Origin: Streptantibioticus parmotrematis
GTDB lineage: Bacteria > Actinomycetota > Actinomycetes > Streptomycetales > Streptomycetaceae
Reading direction: 5' to 3'
NCBI RefSeq assembly: GCF_019890615.1
Contig: NZ_JAINVZ010000010.1
Coordinates: 170,854 to 234,853, forward strand
DNA length: 64,000 nucleotides
The translations under genes were made by a program, and so were the position numbers. A model generated the notes under the pieces. The model had not been told where the DNA came from. It saw only the letters and a list, made by a program, of their open reading frames with translations, and did not search any database. Positions 57,560 to 64,000 of this stretch are shown in pieces (the stretch's first letter is position 1; each line of letters begins with the position of its first letter).

Positions 57560-58522
57560 GTGGGTAAGAAGAGCTTCAGGAAGGTTCCCGACGGGATCCA
57601 GGCGAAGATCGATGCGCTGCGGGGGGACAGCTACCAGGTCGGCGTTCGCAAAGCCTACTCAATTCAGTCACTCGATGAGGGGGCAGTCGAAAGTCTCGGG
57701 GTCCAGTTTCGGAACGGTGAAGTCCACTCACTTGAGACTGTCCTGCCGTCAGCTGAAAACGGTCGTTTCTCGCGGTGGAACCTTGTGGGAAAGATGGTGC
57801 GGCGGTCTGACCTTCCCAAGGTTGAACGGACCTGGAGTGTCGAGACGCCCAATTTCGGGGACTGGGGAAAAGGAAGTCACACGACGACGTTTAGTCGCTT
57901 TGTCTACCCGGTCGAGGTGCTCCACGGGCAGCAAATTACCATCTCCGTAGCTATTGCCCAAGATTTCAGTGATGAAATTTCCATTGTGTTTCGTGTGAAT
58001 CGAATATTTCACCGATCTGTAGAGGAAGTACGCGAACTGGTATTCGCCCTATCGCTCCTCCAGGAGAACGTCGGATCTGTAGACGTCGTAGAGAGCGAAG
58101 TGTCTAACTCGGAGTGGCTGAGTTCCGTTTCGGTCGCCTGGGAGTTCCTGCCTGTTGGGGCGCGCGATGGGGTGCTTTCTGATTTGTCTCGGCGAATCGG
58201 TATTGCTAATAGTGACTCGCGCCGAACAATGCTGGAGGAGCGGATGGGTGTGCTCCTTGACCTTTCCCCAAGTGAACTAATTTACGGAACGAGTGGATTT
58301 CAGCGATACGTAGGAGCGCGTTTTGCTCCCAATTTGGTTGCTTTTGAAAATGTTGAGTACGGCAATGCATTGTATGTCATGTTCGAGCAGTGGGAGGCGT
58401 TGAGCCGTCTCACGCGTCTGGAACTGTTGGCCGGACCCGGGCGTGGATTCGAACGCATCGTACACAGTAGTGGCTGGGAAAGGCGGCTTCGTACTGCTGT
58501 TCTTGCGCGTCGTGACACATAG
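57560..58522 (+). CDS. Orphan 320-residue protein of atypical base composition
   Basis: GTG 57560 has a perfect GGAGG 6 nt upstream. The gene is clearly less GC-rich than its surroundings, with many A/T third positions, pointing to horizontal transfer. The product is a soluble alpha/beta-like protein with no signal peptide or TM. An N-terminal basic stretch (GKKSFRKVPDG) is followed by a strand-rich middle (TFSRFVYPVEVLHGQQITISVAIAQDF, key residues VYPVEVL) and a conserved-looking C-terminus (FENVEYGNALYVMF, WEALSRLTRLELL, FERIVHSSGWERRLR). I do not recognise the family. Its position as a lone foreign gene in an accessory stretch makes a defence or mobile-element role possible but unproven. 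Confidence 0.85.
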   Translation: MGKKSFRKVPDGIQAKIDALRGDSYQVGVRKAYSIQSLDEGAVESLGVQFRNGEVHSLETVLPSAENGRFSRWNLVGKMVRRSDLPKVERTWSVETPNFGDWGKGSHTTTFSRFVYPVEVLHGQQITISVAIAQDFSDEISIVFRVNRIFHRSVEEVRELVFALSLLQENVGSVDVVESEVSNSEWLSSVSVAWEFLPVGARDGVLSDLSRRIGIANSDSRRTMLEERMGVLLDLSPSELIYGTSGFQRYVGARFAPNLVAFENVEYGNALYVMFEQWEALSRLTRLELLAGPGRGFERIVHSSGWERRLRTAVLARRDT

Positions 58523-58927
58523 CGCGCTCATCGCCGTCCGCCAAAGCCTTCTGGCGCCTCTGACGCCTTATGGGCGCCCGCCCTCTCCCTGCCGCTTGCG
58601 AGCGTGTGAGGGAAAATAGTTCTGAGGCGGCCAGTCCGATACGGATATGGCGGATGGGCTCCGTGGGCTTTGGGATGTCGAAGTCCGGGTGGATCATCCG
58701 TCTGACGCGACTGGGGAACGCGGTCGACCGCTCGGCAGTGAACCGCGCTGCCTGCTCGTGAGCTTGTGGCGTACGCCTGTGGAGAGCGTCTCGCCAGGGG
58801 CCGTCAACTCTGAACTCGTTCATCCCAAGCCTAGTGGGTACGGTCTACGTCGTGTCCGCCGTGCGCGAGGTTGGTCGCCGTTGACGCGCGTGGGGGAGGG
58901 TCGCGCGACTAGGGAGCTGGTACCGGC
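58523..58927. other. 405-bp stretch with no convincing gene
   Basis: Open frames exist on both strands (for example minus 58410-58823 and plus 58647-59042), but their third-position G+C is only about 60-65 percent, far below real genes here, and no ribosome binding site fits. GGCGCC occurs twice (58553-58558, 58573-58578) just after the orphan gene and might form a weak terminator. The rest may be degenerate sequence. Confidence 0.5.
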
Positions 58928-59848
58928 ATGGCGTCTGAGGTGGCTCGGGCATCGGAGGACGGGTTCAGTTCGGCGGGGGCTGCGCGGGTGGTTGCTGCCG
59001 CGTGCAGGAAGGTTGGTCTCGACGGCGAGACGGCTCGGTTGATGCGCTTCGGCGAGAACGCGCTGTTCCGCCTGGACTCGCCGTCCGTGGTGGTGCGTGT
59101 GGCGCGGGGCCCGGAGTACCTCGCCTCAGCACGACGCGAGGTGGCGGTCTCCCGCTGGCTCGCCTCTGAGGGGGTTCCTGCGGCTCGCGTCGTGGATGAC
59201 GTTGAGCAGCCGGTGGTGGTGGAGGGGTGCCCGGTCACCTTCTGGCATCTGATCAACGAGGGCCATCGCAAGCCTACGTACGGGGAGTTGGGCGGTGTAC
59301 TGCGGGAGCTGCACGCGCTTGAACTGCCCGCCGGCCTGGAACTGCCCGCCTACGACGTGTTGGGGCGTACCGACCTGCGGGTAGAGCGGGCTGCCGGGAT
59401 TCCGGAAGCCGACCGGGAGTTCCTGCGGGGGCGTGGTGAGGTGCTGCGGCGGGAGCTGAGGGAGCTGCACTTCGACTCTGGGAAGGGGCCGGTCCACGGG
59501 GACGCGCATGTCCAGAACCTCATGGTCAACGCTCGCAACGAGGTCGTGCTGATCGACTTCGAGCGTTTCAGCTTCGACCACCCGGAGTGGGACCTCATGG
59601 TCACCTCGGTTGAACACCACAGTCTCGGGTGGCAGACGAAGGAGCAGTACGCCGACTTCGTGGCCGCGTACGGGCGTGACCTGCGGGACTGGCCCGGGTT
59701 CCCGATGCTGCGCAAGGTGCAGGAGTACCTGATGACCACCTGGCTCATGCAGAACGTTGCCGAGAGCGAACGTGTGGCGGCTGAGTACCAGCGGAGGATC
59801 AGGTCGTTGCGGGATGACGCCGCGCCGCGCGACTGGCGGCCTTGGTAG
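58928..59848 (+). CDS. Phosphotransferase (APH/choline-kinase-like)
   Basis: A 306-residue kinase-fold enzyme. The catalytic loop is GPVHGDAHVQNLMV (Asp base and Asn), and the metal-binding motif is VVLIDFERFSFDHPEWDL. The N-lobe contains FGENALFRLDSPSVVVRVARG with a Lys replaced by Arg (VVVRVAR) at the usual ATP-anchoring position. It is the aminoglycoside phosphotransferase superfamily, most members of which phosphorylate small molecules other than antibiotics. Its stop is 3 nt from that of the convergent HTH-TPR regulator, an arrangement repeated in many Streptomyces genomes. Confidence 0.88.
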   Translation: MASEVARASEDGFSSAGAARVVAAACRKVGLDGETARLMRFGENALFRLDSPSVVVRVARGPEYLASARREVAVSRWLASEGVPAARVVDDVEQPVVVEGCPVTFWHLINEGHRKPTYGELGGVLRELHALELPAGLELPAYDVLGRTDLRVERAAGIPEADREFLRGRGEVLRRELRELHFDSGKGPVHGDAHVQNLMVNARNEVVLIDFERFSFDHPEWDLMVTSVEHHSLGWQTKEQYADFVAAYGRDLRDWPGFPMLRKVQEYLMTTWLMQNVAESERVAAEYQRRIRSLRDDAAPRDWRPW

Positions 59849-59851
59849 TCG

Positions 59852-61222
59852 TCACTCGTCGTCGAGGCGGGCCAGGGCTTGCTGAACATGCTCGTTGAAC
59901 TCGACGACGACGCGGTTGCCGACGTAGGTGTTGATCTCGGTCTGGAAGTCGGTCACATACCGTTGGAAGCGGGCGGACTGGAGCGTGTCTCCGCCGTCGA
60001 CGGCGAGCATGGCCGTCGTCGCGGCCGTCTCCAACTCGCCGTTGAGTAACTGGCTCTGCGCGAGGACCATGCGGCAGAACTCGAGGGTCCGCGCGTACTG
60101 CGGATCGGTGTCGTCAACGGCTCGTTGGGCGTGCTCCACGGCTTCTCGACGGTGCTTCAGGTCCCGGAAGCAGTGGCAGAACTCGCCCATCAGCTCAGCG
60201 GAATCGAAGTAGCTGAGCCACTCGGGGTCGTCCGCGGTGCCCGCTCGCTCGAAGTGCCGTTCCGCTTCGTTCATGGCGCGTCCGGCTCCCGGAGCGTCCC
60301 CGGAGTTGGAGAGGGCGCGGGCTTCCATGGCCACGAACATGGACATGGCCCGGGGCGTGGCACGGGAACGTGCGCCCTCAGCCGCTGCGCGGGCGAGTTG
60401 CACGGCTTGGTTGTGCTCGCCCAGGTAGTTGGCCTGATGGCTGAGGTTCGCCAGGACACGCGCGCCGAACGCCCGGTCGCCGATGACCTGGGTGAGCCGC
60501 AGCGTGGAGATGAGGTAGCGGTGGGCCAACCGGTGGTTGCCGGAGTCGTAGGCCGTCCAACCGAGAAGTTGGGAGATCTCCGCTGCGGCGCTGAAGAGGG
60601 CCGTGCCCACCTTCTCGCTGTAGCTGGCGCTGAGCAGCGGCAGGACTTCGTGGCGGAAGTAGTGACGCAGCGCCTTGTGGCCGTGCCCGCCGCCGTACAG
60701 GAAGTCCAGGCGCATGAACATGTCTGCCGCCGTGCGTACGGCCAGGACGTCGCGCAGGCCGACACGACGAACGCCTTCGCGGGGAGCGCTCAGGCCATCG
60801 GGTCGGGAAACCATCCATGACAGGACGGCTGCGCTGAGATCGCCCTCCGCCACGAGTAGGCCGCTCGTCGCCGAGGCCGCCAACGGCTCGTCGGTGAGGC
60901 CGTCGAGGGTCGTGAGAGCGTCCGACAAAGAGCCCGGGTACGCGAGGGGTTGTGTTTCCGCCGGCCGTTGCTCGCCGAAGAATCCGAGGTCAGTGGGCGT
61001 GATCTTCCGCCTCAGCTTGGTGCTGAGGGCGTCCGCCATGAGGGCCGCAGTCCTGGGCTGGATACCGGCGCCGTCCCGCCACCTCTGTACGGAGACGTGC
61101 GTCGTGCCCAACTCGACTCCGCGCTGTCCGGCGAGGTCGCGCATACGCTTGGCGAGTCCCTTGTTCGAGACCCGGGCTTCCGCCATCAGCGAGATCAACT
61201 GCTCGTTCGGCTCTCGGCTCAT
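59852..61222 (-). CDS. Cro/C1-type HTH regulator with TPR domain
   Basis: A 456-residue protein from ATG 61222 (MSREPNEQL); an in-frame GTG at 61234 is possible. Residues about 1-75 form an XRE-like helix-turn-helix (VSNKGLAKRMRDLAGQ, TTHVSVQRWRDG). The remainder is a helical repeat domain (KVGTALFSAAAEISQLLGW, YDSGNHRLAHRYLISTLRL, VLANLSHQANYLGEH) with TPR-like spacing. Two palindromes before the gene are likely its own operators. This type of regulator is abundant in Streptomyces and often linked to an ATPase or phosphotransferase gene; the ligand or partner is unknown. Confidence 0.9.
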   Translation of the reverse strand: MSREPNEQLISLMAEARVSNKGLAKRMRDLAGQRGVELGTTHVSVQRWRDGAGIQPRTAALMADALSTKLRRKITPTDLGFFGEQRPAETQPLAYPGSLSDALTTLDGLTDEPLAASATSGLLVAEGDLSAAVLSWMVSRPDGLSAPREGVRRVGLRDVLAVRTAADMFMRLDFLYGGGHGHKALRHYFRHEVLPLLSASYSEKVGTALFSAAAEISQLLGWTAYDSGNHRLAHRYLISTLRLTQVIGDRAFGARVLANLSHQANYLGEHNQAVQLARAAAEGARSRATPRAMSMFVAMEARALSNSGDAPGAGRAMNEAERHFERAGTADDPEWLSYFDSAELMGEFCHCFRDLKHRREAVEHAQRAVDDTDPQYARTLEFCRMVLAQSQLLNGELETAATTAMLAVDGGDTLQSARFQRYVTDFQTEINTYVGNRVVVEFNEHVQQALARLDDE

Positions 61223-61280
61223 GCTCCCTGCCACCCCTAGGTACGCGGCCGGGTTTCATGGTGACACAGCTCACTGACAG

Positions 61281-61300
61281 GGGGTTCATTCGTGAACCCC
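61281..61300. promoter_or_regulatory. Inverted repeat operator 1
   Basis: GGGGTTCA-TTCG-TGAACCCC is an 8-bp-arm palindrome 59 bp before the HTH-TPR gene. It shares the TTCA/TGAA half-sites with the next palindrome. Confidence 0.7.
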
Positions 61301-61316
61301 ATTGGACCGCAACGGT

Positions 61317-61328
61317 GTTCACGTGAAC
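61317..61328. promoter_or_regulatory. Palindromic operator 2
   Basis: GTTCACGTGAAC is a perfect 12-bp palindrome. Its centre is 32 bp (three helical turns) from that of operator 1, so both sites face the same side of the DNA. A half-site GGTGAAC follows at 61334-61340. They lie in the divergent region between the HTH-TPR regulator and the ATPase gene. Confidence 0.7.
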
Positions 61329-61413
61329 CCCCCGGTGAACGCTCCCGGATTCTTCGGCGGGATCGTTGACTGTTCGTCACGCGCAACGGTCTTTGCTGAC
61401 AGGAGCGAACGCG

Positions 61414-61974
61414 ATGAACACCCCTCTGCGTGGAGTTGGTCCCCGCGCTTCCGAGATCGCTCGGCGGGACTGGAACTGGGTGCCGAGTCTTCCGGTCCAC
61501 AGGTTCCGGGCCATGACGCTCGTCGCCGAGTCCCCCGACACGGTGCGGGCGGCGCGCAACATGACCGGCGATGCGCTCGAAGAGTGGGGTCTGTCGTTCC
61601 TCGTTGACGACGCGCGCCTGGTCGTCTCGGAACTCGTGGGCAACGTCGTCCATCACGCCGTACCGGACGATGGCCGGTCCTGCCCCGGCGCACCGCGCCG
61701 TATCGACGTGGCGCTGCGCCAGTGGCCGAAGTGGCTGTTCATCGAAGTCGTGGATGAGGACTCCACCCCGCCGTCCTTGCCCGCCGCGGAGGCGTTCTCC
61801 CCGGACCTGTCCGAGGACCTCCCTGAAGCTCTGCTGCCCGACAGCGGCCGCGGGCTGCTGATCATCCAGCGTCTCGCCGACGCGCTGTGGTGGTCGCCCG
61901 AGGCTTCGGGGGGCAAGACGGTGGTGTGCCGCTTCGACCTTCCGGCCGGAGCGGCGGCATCTCCTGCGGGATGA
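61414..61974 (+). CDS. RsbW/SpoIIAB-like ATP-binding protein (HATPase_c_2)
   Basis: A 186-residue GHKL ATPase. ATG 61414 has AGGAG 8 nt upstream. An N box (VVSELVGNVVHHAV), a G1 region (IEVVDEDSTPP) and a G2 box (DSGRGLLIIQRLAD) are present. Such proteins act as anti-sigma kinases or as stand-alone regulatory ATPases; Streptomyces has dozens. It is divergent from the HTH-TPR regulator and followed by the small zinc-ribbon gene. Confidence 0.9.
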   Translation: MNTPLRGVGPRASEIARRDWNWVPSLPVHRFRAMTLVAESPDTVRAARNMTGDALEEWGLSFLVDDARLVVSELVGNVVHHAVPDDGRSCPGAPRRIDVALRQWPKWLFIEVVDEDSTPPSLPAAEAFSPDLSEDLPEALLPDSGRGLLIIQRLADALWWSPEASGGKTVVCRFDLPAGAAASPAG

Positions 61975-62143
61975 ACTCGGCTTGTTGTCCTTCCTGTCCT
62001 CCTGCGCGATCGGAGGCGGGTGGCAAGCCGATGGCTGGGCGGGAGTGACCACCTCGCCCGGCCGAGCGCGGCCCCTTGAGGGTCGAGGGGCCGCGCTCGC
62101 TCGAACAATGCGAGTCGGACTCCGTTCAATGGAAGGGGCGGAC

Positions 62144-62398
62144 GTGACCACCACGGTTCGAAGGGGCCTGGTTCGGTCCCGGATGCGGTACGCGCAGTGG
62201 GTGCTGACCAACGAGAAGAGCGGCGGGCCGCCCGCCCATGCGGCTGAGTGCGTCGCCTGCGGGGAGTCATCCGAAGGCGCGGATGACTGGGAGCCTCCCC
62301 AGCTCTGGTGCCTCAGGCACGCGGGCCGGACCGGCCACGATCTGTTCCGAGGAATGGTGACCAGCTACTTCCGGGCGACGATGCACCAAGTCCTCTGA
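62144..62398 (+). CDS. Small zinc-ribbon-like protein, 84 residues
   Basis: GTG 62144 has GGAAGG 7-8 nt upstream. The product contains ECVACGESS (CxxC) and LWCLRHAGRTGHDLF (CxxH with a further His), likely binding zinc, in a mostly polar small protein. A DUF7848-type family name comes to mind but I am not sure. It follows the ATPase gene by 169 bp and is a common companion of such regulators in Streptomyces. Function unknown. Confidence 0.75.
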   Translation: MTTTVRRGLVRSRMRYAQWVLTNEKSGGPPAHAAECVACGESSEGADDWEPPQLWCLRHAGRTGHDLFRGMVTSYFRATMHQVL

Positions 62399-62704
62399 CG
62401 GAGGCTGCGACCGTCGGGTATCCGCCTGAGCGCCCTGGACGTCTGCTCACCCGACGTCGGCAAGACCAAGTGAAGAACGTGACCAGGCGCACCCGCTGCG
62501 CCGCCCCGCGTGCTCTGTCGTGCGCAGGGCTGATCAGACGGGACGGCGTCCGTCGCCTCGAACCAGTCGAGCGATCGCCGGGACCGTGTTCCCACTCGCC
62601 GACGCGAGCGTGGACGGCCTTACCGCCGCTGCCAGGGGGTGACTCCGTGAATCGCACCCGTTCCCGGCGGCGCCACGCCCGGCGCCGCCGTTCCGTCAGC
62701 GCTC
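62399..62704. other. Gene-free stretch with the DUF4232 terminator
   Basis: Apart from the hairpin at 62665-62690 I see no gene, promoter or repeat of note in these 306 bp. Confidence 0.5.
62665..62690 (-). terminator. Hairpin terminator of the DUF4232 gene
   Basis: CGGCGGCGCC and GGCGCCGCCG pair over 10 bp around a 6-nt loop, 15 bp beyond the stop at 62705. Confidence 0.8.
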
Positions 62705-63382
62705 CTAGGAGCCCGGCTTGAAGACCGGGGTGACCTCCAGGCGCCCGGTGTTCTTGTCGCTCACCGGCTCGCTGAAGGTGACCGGGGCGGTGACGGAGTG
62801 CGTCTCGTTCGGAGGGGTGATCACGAGCCCGGTGACCTCGACGCCGGAGCCGCCGGTGTTGTTGATCGTGTAGACGACGTTCGCGGTGGCCGTCTTGCCC
62901 GCCCGGAGCGTGAACGGGATCCCGACCTCCTGCTTGTCGCGTTCCACCGACTCCGTGCCGTAGTTGGTCTTCAGGTCGACGCCCGGGAACCCGGCCATGC
63001 GGCAGTCGGCGCCGTTGTTCGTGAACGTGATGAGGACCGCGCCCAGGCCGGGGGCGGCGCCGGGGGCGTTCTGGCCCTGGTTCTTCGCCGTGATGCGCAG
63101 GTTCGCGGTGCGGCACGTCGACGACGACGAGGAGGAGGCGTTCGAGCCGCTCGCCCCGTTCCCGGACGAGGACCCGCCGGAGGAGTTGGACGATCCGCCG
63201 GACGCATCGGACGAGGACCCGCTGGACGGCAGGGACGACGAACTGCTGGTCGGGGTCGAGGACGACGCTGCCGTGGAGGACGAGTCGTCGGACGATCCGC
63301 ATGCCGTGGCACCGGCGCCGAGCGCGACGACGGCCAGCACAGCGGCGGTGCGACGAACGGCCTTGTTCAGCTTGGCGGTCAT
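62705..63382 (-). CDS. DUF4232 lipoprotein
   Basis: A 225-residue secreted lipoprotein. ATG 63382 follows AAGGGGAACC. The signal peptide (KAVRRTAAVLAVVALGAGATAC) has a lipobox ending at Cys28. A Ser/Gly-rich linker of about 60 residues leads to a DUF4232 beta-sandwich (CRTANLRITAKNQG, ITFTNNGADCRMAGFPGVDL, PFTLRAGKTATANVVY). Two Cys in the domain may form a disulfide. The domain is common in Streptomyces exported proteins of unknown role. Confidence 0.9.
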   Translation of the reverse strand: MTAKLNKAVRRTAAVLAVVALGAGATACGSSDDSSSTAASSSTPTSSSSSLPSSGSSSDASGGSSNSSGGSSSGNGASGSNASSSSSSTCRTANLRITAKNQGQNAPGAAPGLGAVLITFTNNGADCRMAGFPGVDLKTNYGTESVERDKQEVGIPFTLRAGKTATANVVYTINNTGGSGVEVTGLVITPPNETHSVTAPVTFSEPVSDKNTGRLEVTPVFKPGS

Positions 63383-63781
63383 GGTTCCCCTTCTCAGCGC
63401 CGGCTTCCTGCTGCGGCGCCCACCGTGTCGAGTGCGTCTTACAGGAGGTAGGACGTCCCCTCGTGGCAAGGGAGTTCACGCAATTGCGTCCGGAACCTGT
63501 AACAGCCGTCCATCCTGCCAGCCTGCCCGGCATGGGTGGTCGCGGAGTCCCGGCGACGAACGACGCGAGGCATCACCGAACTCGTGAGGAGCAGCGGGAC
63601 GAGTGCCGAACAGAAGGCGAAGGCCAAGGACGTCCCGCGCCCTGACGGAGGCCTTCCCCGGGCGGAGGAGTGCTGGTGCCCGCTGAGACCTCTCCCGTGT
63701 GGCGCACGTCACGCATCAAACAGTGCTTTCGGGGTAGCCGTTGCATCAGTTCTCAGCATTTCAGCTGGTCAGGGAGGGGTC
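63383..63781. other. Stretch between DUF4232 and the sigma-factor gene
   Basis: No convincing gene is seen. It carries the start region of the DUF4232 gene and, near its end, a candidate promoter and the GGAGG of the sigma-factor gene. Confidence 0.5.
63713..63737 (+). promoter_or_regulatory. Candidate SigB-type promoter of the sigma-factor gene
   Basis: GCAT-N15-GGGTAG at 63713-63737 matches five of six -10 bases of the Streptomyces stress-sigma consensus GNNT-N14-16-GGGTAC/T as I recall it. A start about 40 bp before the ATG would suit autoregulation by a SigB-like factor. Confidence 0.4.
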
Positions 63782-64000
63782 ATGGGAGCGCAGGCCGGAT
63801 CGACGGTGGTTCGTACCTCGCAGGATGTCGAAGACGTGTCCCGCGCCGAAGTGGCGCTGGGCGACGCGTTGTCGGTGAAGGACGTGCGGGCGGTCTCGAA
63901 AGCCATGTTCGCCCGGATGGGCACGCTGGAGGAGGGCACGCACGAGTACCAGTACGTGCGCAACTGCCTGATCGAGGCGAACATGGCCCTGGTCCGCTAT
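63782..64000 (+). CDS. RNA polymerase sigma factor, SigB/SigF/SigG type (5' part)
   Basis: ATG 63782 with GGAGG 5 nt upstream opens 73 codons without a stop to the window end. VSKAMFARMGTLEEGTHEYQYVRNCLIEANMALVRY is the sigma region 1.2/2 start of the Streptomyces SigB/F/G group (key residues EEGTHEYQYVRN, LIEANMALVRY). Such factors control osmotic stress, sporulation and related responses, and are held by RsbW-like anti-sigma factors. The rest of the gene lies outside the window. Confidence 0.85.
   Translation, partial: MGAQAGSTVVRTSQDVEDVSRAEVALGDALSVKDVRAVSKAMFARMGTLEEGTHEYQYVRNCLIEANMALVRY

Noticed and set aside
58410..58823. 137-codon minus-strand frame with a TAGGCT element before its ATG
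   Set aside because: Third-position G+C is low, the -10 to ATG gap is only 4 nt, and it overlaps the end of the orphan gene. Not enough support for a gene.
58647..59042. 131-codon plus-strand frame overlapping the start of the phosphotransferase
   Set aside because: Poor codon bias, no ribosome binding site and no domain.
62313..63533. 406-codon minus-strand frame around the DUF4232 gene
   Set aside because: It runs through the DUF4232 gene in another frame and gives Arg-rich sequence without motifs.

Overview
The window is high-GC actinobacterial chromosome. Most genes have G or C in nearly every third codon position, GTG starts and GGAGG-type ribosome binding sites are frequent, and several genes carry a -10-like hexamer 6-8 nt before the start codon (leaderless promoters). 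The block clpP1-clpP2-clpX-valS-folC-ndk-mreBCD-mrdA-rodA and the lineage-restricted families around it (DUF5954, Rok-type sugar regulator, FolC-linked DUF4233, SigB/F/G-type sigma factor) point to Streptomyces or a close relative in the Streptomycetaceae. From memory, 17.3-56.7 kb follows the S. coelicolor order from malQ (about SCO2649) down to the radical SAM gene (about SCO2606); this was not checked by a search.

Layout. 0-3 kb: a GlnX-like four-helix sensor gene followed by the start of a secreted, probably GlnH-like protein, divergent from a metal-dependent amidohydrolase. 3.1-10.2 kb: one sugar-uptake operon on the minus strand (ROK regulator, binding lipoprotein, two ABC permeases, GH4 glycosidase, BadF/GlcNAc-kinase-type sugar kinase) with one perfect palindromic operator before the regulator. 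10.3-17.1 kb: MscS channel, HNH nuclease, DinB/DUF664 protein, DUF5954, flavin monooxygenase, amidase. 17.3-36.4 kb: a small repeat-bearing peptide and malQ, two PepN paralogues flanking a nuclease-like gene, a DsbA-like protein, two amino-acid permeases, BioY, RpiB, a Nei-type glycosylase, an Eis-type acetyltransferase, a membrane PP2C phosphatase and a Uma2 protein. 36.4-36.7 kb: tRNA-Gly(TCC) and tRNA-Pro(TGG). 36.9-41.6 kb: the protein-folding and degradation block (trigger factor, ClpP1, ClpP2, ClpX) with a ClgR-type box. 42.7-48 kb: valS, folC, DUF4233, ndk. 48.3-56.7 kb: the cell-shape cluster mreBCD-mrdA-rodA, then a radical SAM protein.

After 56.7 kb the character changes. A short open frame and a clipped S1-domain remnant are followed by a clearly less GC-rich 320-residue orphan gene and 0.4 kb without a convincing gene. 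Next comes a Streptomyces-type signalling module: a kinase-like phosphotransferase, a Cro/C1-TPR regulator, a RsbW-like ATPase and a small zinc-ribbon protein. Two TTCA/TGAA palindromes 32 bp apart lie in its divergent control region. A DUF4232 lipoprotein and the first 73 codons of a SigB/F/G-type sigma factor end the window. This looks like an accessory insertion between the radical SAM gene and the rne/rplU region that normally lies further on.

The strongest candidates for something undescribed are the orphan at 57560-58522, the HTH-TPR/phosphotransferase/ATPase/zinc-ribbon module with its paired operators, and the 61-residue TSEP-repeat peptide before malQ. The rest is largely conserved core chromosome.
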